A stretch of 25,851 nucleotides of DNA, taken from an uncultured Blautia sp. (GTDB lineage: Bacteria > Bacillota > Clostridia > Lachnospirales > Lachnospiraceae). Both the position numbers and the translations under genes were made by a program. The stretch lies in assembly GCA_900551075.1 (NCBI GenBank), contig URVB01000053.1, positions 1-25,851 on the forward strand, in the 5' to 3' direction. Of the stretch, positions 12,108-20,770 are shown piece after piece (position 1 is the first letter of the stretch; the number at the start of each line of letters is the position of its first letter). The notes beneath the pieces were generated by a model, which worked only from the letters and a program-made list of their open reading frames with translations, was not told where the DNA came from and did not search any database.

Positions 12108-13591
12108 GAAATTTTTTTGTACGTCATGGAAATCTTATACTGTTTTTCCCCTGACTCATAGAGATTCAGGTAATTATAAACAACCTTGGAAATTTCCCGG
12201 ATGTTTCCGATCGCAGCATTTCCATCCGTCCAGTCCTGTGACATCACACAGAGAATATACGTGGTTTTTGGTCCGTAAACAATTGCCATGTCATGCTGAT
12301 CCGAATCCGTCTCCCCTGTCTTATTTGCGATGGCGATATTCTCATCGACCGCAACCGGTATCTTCGTAAGGTTCTGCTGATTCAGCAACAGATTCAGCAT
12401 TTTCTCAGATGCCTCCGGACTCACACATTCCCCCTTAAAAATCCGTTCCAAAAGAAGGCCGCAGTCCTTTACAGTCGTCATATTATGCTCTCCCAGGGAC
12501 AATGCGGGCGAGGAGGAGGGATGCAGCGTACTCTGCAGGGTCGTATCCGCATATCCCTCTTTCCTGATATAACGGTTAACAGCTTTGGCTCCTTCCAGAA
12601 AATCACCGGACTCCGACTGCAGGCGGGCCAGTTCATTGCAGGATTCATTGTCACTGACCGTAATCATGTTCCAGAGCAGATCATCCACCTTCTTCTGAAC
12701 TGCAGCATCCTCCGGCTTTGCGTTCATTTTTTTTGCTTCATGCTCTAAAACCGTATCCATATTTTCATATGTTTTTGCCATCACAAAAGCCTTGATCAGG
12801 CTGGCTGAATACAATGGTGTATTGTTAACGGCAAATTCCTCCTGTGTATTGAGGTTTTTAACGTAAACGCTCCACTCTCCTTCATAGCCGGAGAGCATTA
12901 CCTCAATCTGCGGCTCTAAGGTCTCCATACCGAGATTCTCCAGGTCACCGACCTTTCCTGTGGCATCCACCGGGAACCCTTCCGGAGTTGTTCCGGTCTC
13001 CTGGACCAGTACACCATTCGTTCCGCCGAAATAATAATCTCCGGCAAAGGTCTGTCCGTTAGACACCATTTCTACATAGTGAATTCCTGGTTCTGTGACC
13101 ATTTTCCCGTACTCGTCAAAATAATAGTAACCATCAAATGTCACTCCCTCCAACGCCAGTTGATTCATATAGCGAATCTGAGGAGCCGCCGAAAGCTTTC
13201 CAAGATTATTGACCATATAGTAGCCGTCAAAGCTTTCCTCATTGCACACAGCCTGCCGGATGTGCACTACATGAGAGCTTCCGGCTTTGAACTGTCCGCT
13301 CTCATCATGATAATAATAGCCGTTTAATATGGTCCCATCAATTTCCATATGGTCGAAATAATGTACTGCCGGTGCCGTCTCCTTTGCCCCGTCTGCATTC
13401 AGGCAATAAAATCCATCACTCTTCAGCAGGTATTTCCCGCTTCCATCCGTAATGGGCTGAATCTGTGATTCCTCTGTTACGGACAGCAGGCTCTCCGAAG
13501 AAGCAGCAGATACCGAAGCCCGAGGCGTCACTGTAAGAAGCGCCGCTCCTATAAGCATCCCTATCCGTCGATAACATGTTTGAAGTTTCAT
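12104..13591 (-). CDS. Secreted class A beta-lactamase-like serine hydrolase with N-terminal repeats
   Basis: The open frame reaches 13657, but AAAGGAG stands before the ATG at 13591, and this start gives a proper signal peptide (basic RR, hydrophobic MLIGAALLTV, Ala-rich cleavage region near residue 30). The mature protein has two parts. Residues about 50-200 carry four degenerate repeats with the pattern GYYYxDxxGK and HYxxMxxxGxTF, resembling glucan/choline-type wall-binding repeats without their typical Gly-Trp. Residues about 225-475 match the beta-lactamase2/class A fold: SxxK at 264-267 (SLIK), SDN at 313-315, KTG at 424-426. I see no clear ExxLN deacylation motif. A penicillin-recognising peptidase or wall-acting hydrolase is as likely as a true beta-lactamase. 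Own promoter at 13619-13647. Confidence 0.85.
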   Translation of the reverse strand: MKLQTCYRRIGMLIGAALLTVTPRASVSAASSESLLSVTEESQIQPITDGSGKYLLKSDGFYCLNADGAKETAPAVHYFDHMEIDGTILNGYYYHDESGQFKAGSSHVVHIRQAVCNEESFDGYYMVNNLGKLSAAPQIRYMNQLALEGVTFDGYYYFDEYGKMVTEPGIHYVEMVSNGQTFAGDYYFGGTNGVLVQETGTTPEGFPVDATGKVGDLENLGMETLEPQIEVMLSGYEGEWSVYVKNLNTQEEFAVNNTPLYSASLIKAFVMAKTYENMDTVLEHEAKKMNAKPEDAAVQKKVDDLLWNMITVSDNESCNELARLQSESGDFLEGAKAVNRYIRKEGYADTTLQSTLHPSSSPALSLGEHNMTTVKDCGLLLERIFKGECVSPEASEKMLNLLLNQQNLTKIPVAVDENIAIANKTGETDSDQHDMAIVYGPKTTYILCVMSQDWTDGNAAIGNIREISKVVYNYLNLYESGEKQYKISMTYKKIS

Positions 13592-13618
13592 ATACATCTC
13601 CTTTGTAATTGTAGAAAA

Positions 13619-13647
13619 AGTATACTCCATTTTTTCCGGCAATGCAA
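13619..13647 (-). promoter_or_regulatory. Promoter of the serine hydrolase gene
   Basis: Minus strand TTGCAT (13642-13647), 17-bp spacer, TATACT (13619-13624), between the glmS stop and the signal peptide start. Confidence 0.65.
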
Positions 13648-13675
13648 TTACTTCCACAGATGCCCATTTATAAGC

Positions 13676-15502
13676 TTATTCTACAGTTACGGATTTTGCC
13701 AGGTTTCTCGGCTTATCTACATCCAGGCCCCGGCCCAGGGAAACATAATATCCAAAAAGCTGCAGCGGAATGATCGCCAGGGAATTGGTAAAATAGTTGG
13801 ATGTCTTTGGAATATAAATCACGTAATCCGCATTTTTCTCAATTTCTTTATGTCCGAAATTGGTGACTGCCATAACAAAGGCACCTCTGGTCTTCACCTC
13901 AACAATATTGCTTATGGTTTTTGGATACAGATTTTCCTGGGTGGCAACCGCTACAACAAGAGTTCCATCTTCAATCAGAGAAATCGTACCATGCTTCAGC
14001 TCTCCTGCCGCATATGCCTCCGAATGGATATAGGATATCTCTTTTAATTTCAGAGAGCCCTCCAGAGAAATCGCATAATCAATGCCTCTTCCAATGAAGA
14101 ACATATGATCTGCCGCAAGATAACGGTTTGCAAACCGCTGGATTTTTGCTTTCATGCCAAGCAAAGTCTCAATCTGCTCAGGAAGCTGCTCCAAATCCGA
14201 CTGCAGGCTTAAAAATTCTTCCTGCGTAATGGTATTTCGCGCTTTGGCAAATTTCATCGCAAGCAGATACAATGCGATCAACTGTGCACTGTACGCCTTG
14301 GTTGTTGCAACAGAAATCTCAGGACCTGCCCAGGTATACATGACATTATCCGCCTCACGCGCAATAGAGCTTCCCACAACGTTCACAATGCCCAGAACAC
14401 GGACTCCATGATCCCTGGCCTCCCGAAGGGCCGCAAGAGAATCTGCTGTTTCTCCGGACTGGCTGATGACAACAGCAAGCGTCCCCTCCTCGTAGATTGG
14501 ATTTCTATAACGGAATTCACTGGCCAGATCAACCTCTACCGGAACCCTGGCCATGCCTTCCAAAACATACTTGCCGCTGATTCCTGCATGATAAGCGGAA
14601 CCGCAGGCTACGATACAAATTTTACGGATCGCCCGGATTTCTTCATCAGACATTCCAAGCTCTTCGATCACAACATCCCCGCCCTTCAGCCGGGGGCTTA
14701 AGGTATCACGGACAGCCTTCGGCTGCTCGTAAATCTCCTTCAGCATAAAATGCTCGTAACCGCCCTTCTCAGCCGCATCAATATCCCAGTCAATGGTTGT
14801 CGGCGTTTTTTCCAGTTTATCTCCATCAATATTGAAAAAGCGGATATTCTCCCCGGAAATGCAGACAATCTCTTCATTTTCCATATAATACACACTTCTT
14901 GTATAACGCAGTATGGCAGGAACATCCGATGCAATCAGATTGCCTTTACCGCTTGCTCCTACGATCAACGGACTGTCCTTGCGGGCGGCATATATATGAT
15001 GCGGATGATCGGCAAACATAATACCCAGAGCATAAGACCCCTCTACACGGCGCATCACGCGTTCAATTGCGGAAATGGGATCTCCGGTATAGTATTCTGT
15101 CAAAAGATGGACAAGAACCTCCGTATCTGTCTCCGACAGAAATTCGTATCCCTTTGCCTGCAGTATTTTCTTAAGCTTTGCATAGTTTTCGATAATTCCG
15201 TTATGGACGACCATAATGGAATGCTCTTTATTGAAATGAGGATGTGCATTTGTATCCGAGGGGCAGCCATGAGTGGCCCAGCGCGTATGACCGATGCCGG
15301 CAATTCCCGGCATCGTCTCACCGCCGTGGGTAAGCTCCTCCAGCACTTTCAGGCGTCCCATGACCTTCTGCATTGTAATCTTCTCACCGTCATAAACGGC
15401 AATTCCTGCCGAATCATATCCGCGGTACTCAAGCTTCGAAAGACCATCCAGCAAAATTGGCGCGGCCTGATTATCTCCAATATATCCAACAATTCCACAC
15501 AT
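13676..15502 (-). CDS. glmS: Glutamine-fructose-6-phosphate aminotransferase (isomerizing)
   Basis: A 608-residue protein of normal size. The start MCGIVGYIGD at 15502 follows AGGAGGTAGCAAC and exposes Cys2 as the N-terminal nucleophile; the longer frame to 15529 would block it. Residues 1-240 are the class II glutamine amidotransferase domain (RWATHGCPSDTNAHPH, then VVHNGIIENY). Two SIS sugar-isomerase domains follow (VACGSAYHAG, VVISQSGETADSLAAL; FFIGRGIDYAISLEGSLKLK), and the protein ends KPRNLAKSVTVE as in the family. It makes glucosamine-6-phosphate, the first committed step to peptidoglycan amino sugars. The expected glmS ribozyme is not seen upstream. Confidence 0.97.
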   Translation of the reverse strand: MCGIVGYIGDNQAAPILLDGLSKLEYRGYDSAGIAVYDGEKITMQKVMGRLKVLEELTHGGETMPGIAGIGHTRWATHGCPSDTNAHPHFNKEHSIMVVHNGIIENYAKLKKILQAKGYEFLSETDTEVLVHLLTEYYTGDPISAIERVMRRVEGSYALGIMFADHPHHIYAARKDSPLIVGASGKGNLIASDVPAILRYTRSVYYMENEEIVCISGENIRFFNIDGDKLEKTPTTIDWDIDAAEKGGYEHFMLKEIYEQPKAVRDTLSPRLKGGDVVIEELGMSDEEIRAIRKICIVACGSAYHAGISGKYVLEGMARVPVEVDLASEFRYRNPIYEEGTLAVVISQSGETADSLAALREARDHGVRVLGIVNVVGSSIAREADNVMYTWAGPEISVATTKAYSAQLIALYLLAMKFAKARNTITQEEFLSLQSDLEQLPEQIETLLGMKAKIQRFANRYLAADHMFFIGRGIDYAISLEGSLKLKEISYIHSEAYAAGELKHGTISLIEDGTLVVAVATQENLYPKTISNIVEVKTRGAFVMAVTNFGHKEIEKNADYVIYIPKTSNYFTNSLAIIPLQLFGYYVSLGRGLDVDKPRNLAKSVTVE

Positions 15503-15570
15503 GTTGCTACCTCCTGCTATCGTTTGCACAATTATCTCTTTATTTTATATTAAAAGCAAAAATATACTAC

Positions 15571-15598
15571 AGTATAGCGTAAAATTTCCATATGTCAA
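15571..15598 (-). promoter_or_regulatory. Promoter of glmS
   Basis: Minus strand TTGACA (15593-15598), 16-bp spacer, TATACT (15571-15576). The start near 15564 leaves a leader of about 62 bases, too short to hold a glmS ribozyme. Confidence 0.75.
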
Positions 15599-15604
15599 GT
15601 TTCC

Positions 15605-15692
15605 CGACATTTTTTCTTTGATATCTCCCGGCTTTTTCTTCGATATCTCGATTTTTTCTTCGAAATCTCCCGGCTTTTTTCTTGCATATTGC
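15605..15692. repeat. Four degenerate tandem repeats between the helicase gene and glmS
   Basis: Four units of 20-23 bases (15605-15627, 15628-15649, 15650-15669, 15670-15692) share the core TTTTTTCTTCGATATCTC, most with CCGG at the border. They fill the space between the helicase stop codon (15703) and the glmS -35 box. One could act as a terminator-like element, but a clean hairpin is not obvious. Confidence 0.7.
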
Positions 15693-15702
15693 CGGATAAG
15701 CG

Positions 15703-18102
15703 TTACTGCCGCATCGTATCCTCATACCTGTCCCCCACATCCGCTCCCGCACCGGATAAAGCCTCACTCCAGAATTCCCGCAGTATGCTTTCCACATTTT
15801 CCAGGCGACAGCTTCTGCAATCGGACCATTCCACCGGAAAGAGCCTGCGGTACTCCCGGCTTCGGAAGCGTTCATCCAGAAGCAGAATGGTTCCTATATC
15901 ATCCTTGGTGCGAATGACGCGGCCGGCTGCCTGTAACACTTTATTCATTCCCGGATAACGATATGCATAATCAAAGCCGTTCTCCCCGCGGCCATCATAA
16001 TAATGTTTCAGGATTTCCCTCTCATAGCTGATCTGCGGAAGACCCGTTCCTACAACCGCGGCTCCAATAAGCCGTTTACCCATGAGATCGATCCCCTCTG
16101 AAAAAACGCCCCCCATAACACAGAATCCCAGAAGTGTTTTCTCCTGCTCCATAAACTCCGCCAGAAATGCCTCCCGCTCCTGCTCGCTCATAGACGGGTT
16201 CTGGCAGATACATCGTACCCAATCTACAGAAAATTCCTCCTCATAGACCCGAAACACATCCTCCATTAATTTATAAGACGGAAAAAATACCATATAATTT
16301 CCTTTTTGCTGCCATGCCATACGGGCAATGTATGCGGCAATTCTTCTGTATTCCTCGTAATTCCTTCTTGTATATCGGCTGCTCACATCCTCCCCTGACA
16401 AGAGGCAGCGTTTCTTCTGTTCAAAGGGAGACGGTACATAAATCCCATAATCGTCCGACCTGGCGCTCAGCAGCCTGCGATAATATGCAAGAGGCAATAG
16501 TGTGGCAGAAAAAAACACCGCACTGATCCCCTTATCCAGATAGTTCTTCAGGTTTGCCGCCGGATTTACACAAAACAGCTTCATACGGAATTTTCCATCC
16601 TCTCCGTTTGCTGTATAAACCACATAGTTCTCATCCACAAGCTCTGCAATGTTCAAAAAATCCCTGACGCAGAAATAAAAATCCAGGATACCCTCCACGG
16701 CCTCCTGGCTGGGCGGCTCCTCCAAAAGTTTGTCCATTTCTCCCATTACGTTAAGAAGACTCAAGGTCAAGGTTCCGGGATTTTCCAGAACCTCATATGT
16801 GTCACATTCTTTTTTTAATTCCAGAAGCTGCTTGTTCACACGTTCCAATGCACGGGACAGCTTTGGACTGTAAGGCCTGGCAAATTTCTTCATTTCCAGC
16901 ACATCCTCCTTACATATGGATGCACTGTACATCTCCCTCCCACGCTCTACCAGATTATGTGCTTCATCAATGAGAAAGATATATTTTCCGGCTGCGCCCT
17001 CACTGAAGAACCGCTTCAGGTGCACATTCGGGTCAAAAACATAATTATAATCACAGATCACGGCATCTGCCCATACAGCCAGATCCAGACACATTTCAAA
17101 AGGACAGACCCGGTGTTTTTCCGCCTGGTGGAGAAGTGTATCCCGGTCAAAGGTCTGTGCAGAAGTCCAAAGCTCATAGACTGCGTCATTCACTCTGTCA
17201 AAATGTCCCTTTGCATAAGGACAGTCCACAGGGTTGCACTGTGTCTTTTCACAAAAACACAGCTTCTCCTTAGCCGTAATCGTGATTACCTTAAACAAAA
17301 GACCTGCCTGCTGCAAAATAGCGAATGCTTCCTCCGCAACAGTCCTTGTAATCGTCTTCGCAGTAAGATAAAAAACCGTCTCTCCTCTTCCCCCTCCAAC
17401 GGCTCGTACCGCAGGAAAGACTGTGGACATGGTTTTGCCCACCCCCGTAGGCGCCTGGATAAATATCTGTTTTCCTGCCAATATAGTATGATACACACTG
17501 GTTACCATTTTCCGCTGCCCCTCCCGGTAGGGAAACGGAAACTCCAGGCCCTCCATAGAGGCATTTCTCCGCTTCTTCCAGGCAAGCTGATAAGACACCC
17601 ACTTATGATAGGCTTCCAACAGTTTCTGATACCATTCCTCCAGCTCCTGATAAGAAATCCCTTCCCGGAAACGTCGTATCTCTTCTGTATCCAGATTCGC
17701 ATATGTCATCTGAATGCCGATTTCCTCTATCTGCTCCATTTCCGCATAAATTCTGGCATAACACATCGCCTGCGCACGATGTACAGGAACAGGCTGCGTA
17801 AGCAGCTTTGGATCACCATATATGCCTTTGATCTCATCGATTACGATCTCTTTCTCTTCCGACAGTATCCCATCTGCGCGCCCCTCTACCAGAAGGATCA
17901 AATCCTCATATTCCGTTTCTTTTTTCAGAGAAACCTCTGCCCTGTAGCTGCTGCCCATCTGCTTTTGGATTTTTCTGTGCAGGCGGCTCCCCTTCAGCAT
18001 AGCCTCTTTGTCCGTAGTACCGCGGCCGCTTTCCAAATTCCCGCTCCGCAGAATAAATTCCACCAAATTTCTGACAGAAATGCGGATGACTGGTTTTTCC
18101 AT
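15703..18102 (-). CDS. DinG/XPD-type iron-sulfur helicase fused to a PD-(D/E)XK nuclease domain
   Basis: A 799-residue protein. The N-terminal 150 residues look like a RecB/Cas4-type nuclease: His42 in GSRLHRKIQ, Asp77 in EGRADGIL, Glu90 and Lys92 in VIDEIKG, and the QxxxY-like AQAMCYA. The remainder is a superfamily 2 XPD/DinG helicase: Walker A QAPTGVGKT (about 216-224), Cys 282/284/289/294/333/338 as candidate ligands for the 4Fe-4S cluster, DEAH at 379-382, VFFSATLLP, and motif VI QAAGRVIRT near residue 740. It probably unwinds and cuts DNA during repair. No partner gene lies beside it and it has its own promoter. The fusion is known in Firmicutes, but its exact role is not established. 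Confidence 0.9.
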   Translation of the reverse strand: MEKPVIRISVRNLVEFILRSGNLESGRGTTDKEAMLKGSRLHRKIQKQMGSSYRAEVSLKKETEYEDLILLVEGRADGILSEEKEIVIDEIKGIYGDPKLLTQPVPVHRAQAMCYARIYAEMEQIEEIGIQMTYANLDTEEIRRFREGISYQELEEWYQKLLEAYHKWVSYQLAWKKRRNASMEGLEFPFPYREGQRKMVTSVYHTILAGKQIFIQAPTGVGKTMSTVFPAVRAVGGGRGETVFYLTAKTITRTVAEEAFAILQQAGLLFKVITITAKEKLCFCEKTQCNPVDCPYAKGHFDRVNDAVYELWTSAQTFDRDTLLHQAEKHRVCPFEMCLDLAVWADAVICDYNYVFDPNVHLKRFFSEGAAGKYIFLIDEAHNLVERGREMYSASICKEDVLEMKKFARPYSPKLSRALERVNKQLLELKKECDTYEVLENPGTLTLSLLNVMGEMDKLLEEPPSQEAVEGILDFYFCVRDFLNIAELVDENYVVYTANGEDGKFRMKLFCVNPAANLKNYLDKGISAVFFSATLLPLAYYRRLLSARSDDYGIYVPSPFEQKKRCLLSGEDVSSRYTRRNYEEYRRIAAYIARMAWQQKGNYMVFFPSYKLMEDVFRVYEEEFSVDWVRCICQNPSMSEQEREAFLAEFMEQEKTLLGFCVMGGVFSEGIDLMGKRLIGAAVVGTGLPQISYEREILKHYYDGRGENGFDYAYRYPGMNKVLQAAGRVIRTKDDIGTILLLDERFRSREYRRLFPVEWSDCRSCRLENVESILREFWSEALSGAGADVGDRYEDTMRQ

Positions 18103-18134
18103 AACATACCCTGCCTTTCGTCATCAATACGACT

Positions 18135-18164
18135 ATTATAGCATGCATGACAAAGGGCTGACAA
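18135..18164 (-). promoter_or_regulatory. Promoter of the nuclease-helicase gene, with direct repeats
   Basis: Minus strand TTGTCA (18159-18164), 18-bp spacer, TATAAT (18135-18140). A 12-bp direct repeat ATGACAAAGGGC occurs at 18147-18158 and 18164-18175, one copy in the spacer and one next to the -35 box, 17 bases apart. No LexA-like box is seen here. Confidence 0.6.
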
Positions 18165-18228
18165 TGACAAAGGGCACACATCCGCCGGATATGCGCCCCT
18201 GCATAAGGAAATTTATCTCATATTCTTT

Positions 18229-18456
18229 TTATGCCACAGCAAACTTCGCAATGGTTTTATTAAAGTTCTGATCTTCACCATAACACTTTACAGTCAATAC
18301 CTTTGTCAAATCCATGCTCAGGATTCCTAAAATAGATTTTGCATCAATAATAATTCTGTTATAGAAAACATCGATATCAAAATCACATTTGCTTGCAGCA
18401 TTGACAAATTCCCTTACATCCTCCGCAGCATTTAATTTAATCTGATGTTCCAGCAT
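18229..18456 (-). CDS. HPr-like protein without the catalytic histidine
   Basis: A 75-residue protein beginning MLEHQIKLN at 18456; AGGAGG stands about 12 bases upstream, and the longer frame to 18480 starts before it. The fold pattern is that of HPr: strand, then the segment where His15 is expected (LNAAEDVREFVNAASK), then the Ser46-type loop (DAKSILGILSMDL) with the regulatory Ser in KSILG, and a final strand-helix. The His-Ala-Arg-Pro active site is missing, so it cannot relay phosphate in the PTS as HPr does. It may resemble Crh, a catabolite co-effector, or be a structural relative. Promoter evidence is weak (TTGACA at 18585-18590 with a poor -10). Confidence 0.75.
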   Translation of the reverse strand: MLEHQIKLNAAEDVREFVNAASKCDFDIDVFYNRIIIDAKSILGILSMDLTKVLTVKCYGEDQNFNKTIAKFAVA

Positions 18457-18671
18457 TCTATTACATCCTCCTGTCTGCAAAAAGATAACTTTTTAATTGG
18501 TTTTCCTGTATTGGACAAAGCCCATGCAGTTCTGTTTCCCGCACTTCTTTGTCTTAGTCGTATTTTTGCACTCAAAGTATATTTTGTCAATACTGTTAAA
18601 ATTTTCTTTACATTTTTCAATATTCTGCACAATTTTCACCTTTTGTTCGCATAAGAGTTGGTTACATATCC
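18457..18671. other. Intergenic region before the HPr-like gene
   Basis: A 215-base AT-rich gap. It holds a possible HPr-like gene promoter (TTGACA at 18585-18590, poor -10 near 18562) and no convincing terminator after the TIGR03915-type gene. I see no other gene or RNA. Confidence 0.5.
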
Positions 18672-19454
18672 CTACGATTCCCTGCTGAATTCCATCATAT
18701 TTGAACGAAATTTTAACGGCACAAACTGCTGCTGGAGCTTCGGATTCTTCCTCTCCCGGACCGCAATGCTCTCACAGAACACCTTCCAGAGCTGTTCAAA
18801 TTCTTCCGTTTCACTCAGAGCCTCTTTCTGCGCTGCATCCAGCACTACCTCCGTATGTACGGAACATTGTCCGCCCTTCGGATGAGTCAAAACCTTATTT
18901 CTTTTGTCATCATAGATCATCCAGCTTTCATTGGGAAAACGGTCCGCAAAGTGGGGAGCCAGCATCTCCAGAATATCATTTTCCGGCGTAATCCTGGAAA
19001 ATAATACGCCTCCTCCGACATCCCGGAACCTCACAAAGCCCAAATACCTATGATGTTCATGCCATACCTTCGTTCGAAGTCTGAAAACCAGATTTACATC
19101 CGGATCTGTCAGTGCCTCCATGACATCTCTATCGCATCTCCCGCCTCCCAGAGCTCTCAAAAGCACACGGAAAATTGCTGTACCCTTCCCCTGATGCACA
19201 GATACCGCCGCATAGCAGACCGCCTCATATACTTCATATCCCAGCTTCCTCCTCACGGACCGGGCAACCTTGTGGGCTTTCTCCGGGTCCGGAGGAATAT
19301 GCACACAGGTACAGAAAAACTCCGGATACTCCGGCTCCTTAGTGACGATCTCTATGGGAAGGCCCTTCGCACCCCAGTGCCATCCATCATAAATGCCCGT
19401 AAATATGCCTTCCAGACTGTCATCACAAATGAAAATCTTCTTCTCATATTCCAC
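18672..19454 (-). CDS. TIGR03915-family putative DNA metabolism protein
   Basis: A 260-residue protein. It opens with FICDDSLEGIFTGIYDGW and the GLPIEIV segment, the start typical of the TIGR03915/DUF4130 family. A conserved middle (RVLLRALGGGR, then LRTKVWHEHHRYLGFVRF) and the end (ESIAVRERKNPKLQQQFVPL and KFR) agree with it. The family is always or mostly found beside the radical SAM partner, as here, and is assumed to act in DNA repair; the reaction is unknown. Its start lies 11 bases inside the end of the radical SAM gene, so the two are translationally coupled and share the SOS-like promoter. Confidence 0.9.
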   Translation of the reverse strand: MEYEKKIFICDDSLEGIFTGIYDGWHWGAKGLPIEIVTKEPEYPEFFCTCVHIPPDPEKAHKVARSVRRKLGYEVYEAVCYAAVSVHQGKGTAIFRVLLRALGGGRCDRDVMEALTDPDVNLVFRLRTKVWHEHHRYLGFVRFRDVGGGVLFSRITPENDILEMLAPHFADRFPNESWMIYDDKRNKVLTHPKGGQCSVHTEVVLDAAQKEALSETEEFEQLWKVFCESIAVRERKNPKLQQQFVPLKFRSNMMEFSRES

Positions 19455-20760
19455 CTGCCATCCCTCCCTGCATCATACAATCATCAAATAGCGAAAGCTG
19501 GCGGTAGGTGACCTCTGAAGAATGCACAGGAAGCTTTTCACGCGGGTCCAGCATATTCCGCACAATATAATCCTCCTCCAGCTTCGTCGGATACATCATG
19601 TGTCCGTTACAGGTGATAAAATAAAGTGCACGCTTCAGTACTACGCCGATCTTCTTCAGATCAGGAAAGTCCAGAGAATGGTGCCTCCTTGCACAGACAA
19701 TCCGCCGCGCCGATCTTTCTCCGATACCCGGCACCCGAAGCAGCGTCCTGTAATCCGCCTGGTTGATTTCCACGGGGAAATACTCCAAATGGCCGATTGC
19801 CCAGTCACATTTCGGGTCCAACATCAAATTAAAGTTGGGACGTTTTTCTGAAAGCAGCTCATCCGCCTTAAAACCATAGAACCGCAGGAGCCAATCTGCC
19901 TGATAAAGTCTGTGTTCCCGAAGAAGCGGCGGTCCCTGGGGCAGCATTGGAAGATCTTTGTCCTCATTCACAGACACAAAAGCAGAATAAAATACCCTCT
20001 TCAGTGAGAACTGCTGATACAATGACTCTGCCACAGACACGATCTGGAAGTCACTTTCTCCTGTAGCTCCGATGATCATCTGCGTACTCTGTCCCGCAGG
20101 TACAAACTTCTGTGCATGCCGGTACAGTGTCAATTCCTGCTTATTCTCCCCATGGCGCATCTGAATCTGCTTCATCGGGCGGAGAATCGTCTTCCTGCTC
20201 TTGTGCGGTGCCAGACGCTTCAGACCTTCTGCCGTAGGCAGCTCCAGATTCACACTCATCCTGTCTGCCAGATATCCGGCACGCTCGATCAACTGAGGGG
20301 AAGCTCCCGGAATCGCTTTCAAATGAATATATCCCTGAAAATGGTATTGATGCCGAAGAAGCTCCACCGTCCGGATCAGCTCCTCCATGGTATCATCAGG
20401 GCTGTTTTTTACGCCTGAGCTTAAAAATAAACCTTCTATATAATTACGTCTGTAAAATTCAATGGTAAGCCTGCTGACCTCTTCCGGAGTAAAACTTGCC
20501 CGTATTACGTCATTGGATGCCCGGTTGATACAATATTTGCAATCAAACACACACTCATTCGTGTACAGAATTTTCAAAAGGCTGATACACCGCCCATCTC
20601 CCGCAAAGCTATGACAGATTCCGGCAGCAATGCTGTTGCCGATACCTTTTCCATCGCCTCTGCGGTCCACACCGCTGGATGTACATGCCACATCATATTT
20701 CGCTGCATCCGATAAAATATGCAGCTTCTCCATAAGTGTCATGGATTCCTTTATAACCAT
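19444..20760 (-). CDS. Putative DNA modification/repair radical SAM protein (TIGR03916 type)
   Basis: A 438-residue protein. GGAGGGAC precedes two adjacent ATGs; the one at 20760 has the better spacing. The radical SAM cluster motif CxxxCxxC is at residues 70-77 (CVFDCKYC). Residues about 25-60 (ACTSSGVDRR and ICHSFAGDGRC) carry further conserved Cys. A helix-hairpin-helix (LLRVPGIGERSARRIV) near residue 360 supports DNA binding, and the C-terminus has the QLSLFDD motif. It is expected to act on DNA lesions or modified bases, as in spore photoproduct lyase-like enzymes, but its substrate is unknown. Two LexA-like boxes sit in its promoter. Confidence 0.9.
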   Translation of the reverse strand: MVIKESMTLMEKLHILSDAAKYDVACTSSGVDRRGDGKGIGNSIAAGICHSFAGDGRCISLLKILYTNECVFDCKYCINRASNDVIRASFTPEEVSRLTIEFYRRNYIEGLFLSSGVKNSPDDTMEELIRTVELLRHQYHFQGYIHLKAIPGASPQLIERAGYLADRMSVNLELPTAEGLKRLAPHKSRKTILRPMKQIQMRHGENKQELTLYRHAQKFVPAGQSTQMIIGATGESDFQIVSVAESLYQQFSLKRVFYSAFVSVNEDKDLPMLPQGPPLLREHRLYQADWLLRFYGFKADELLSEKRPNFNLMLDPKCDWAIGHLEYFPVEINQADYRTLLRVPGIGERSARRIVCARRHHSLDFPDLKKIGVVLKRALYFITCNGHMMYPTKLEEDYIVRNMLDPREKLPVHSSEVTYRQLSLFDDCMMQGGMAGGI

Positions 20761-20770
20761 CATGTCCCTC

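Noticed and set aside
15503..15600. glmS ribozyme
   Set aside because: The leader between promoter and start is about 62 bases and no ribozyme core sequence is visible.
16957..18141. 394-codon plus-strand frame
   Set aside because: Opposite to the helicase gene; no ribosome site and no recognisable domain.
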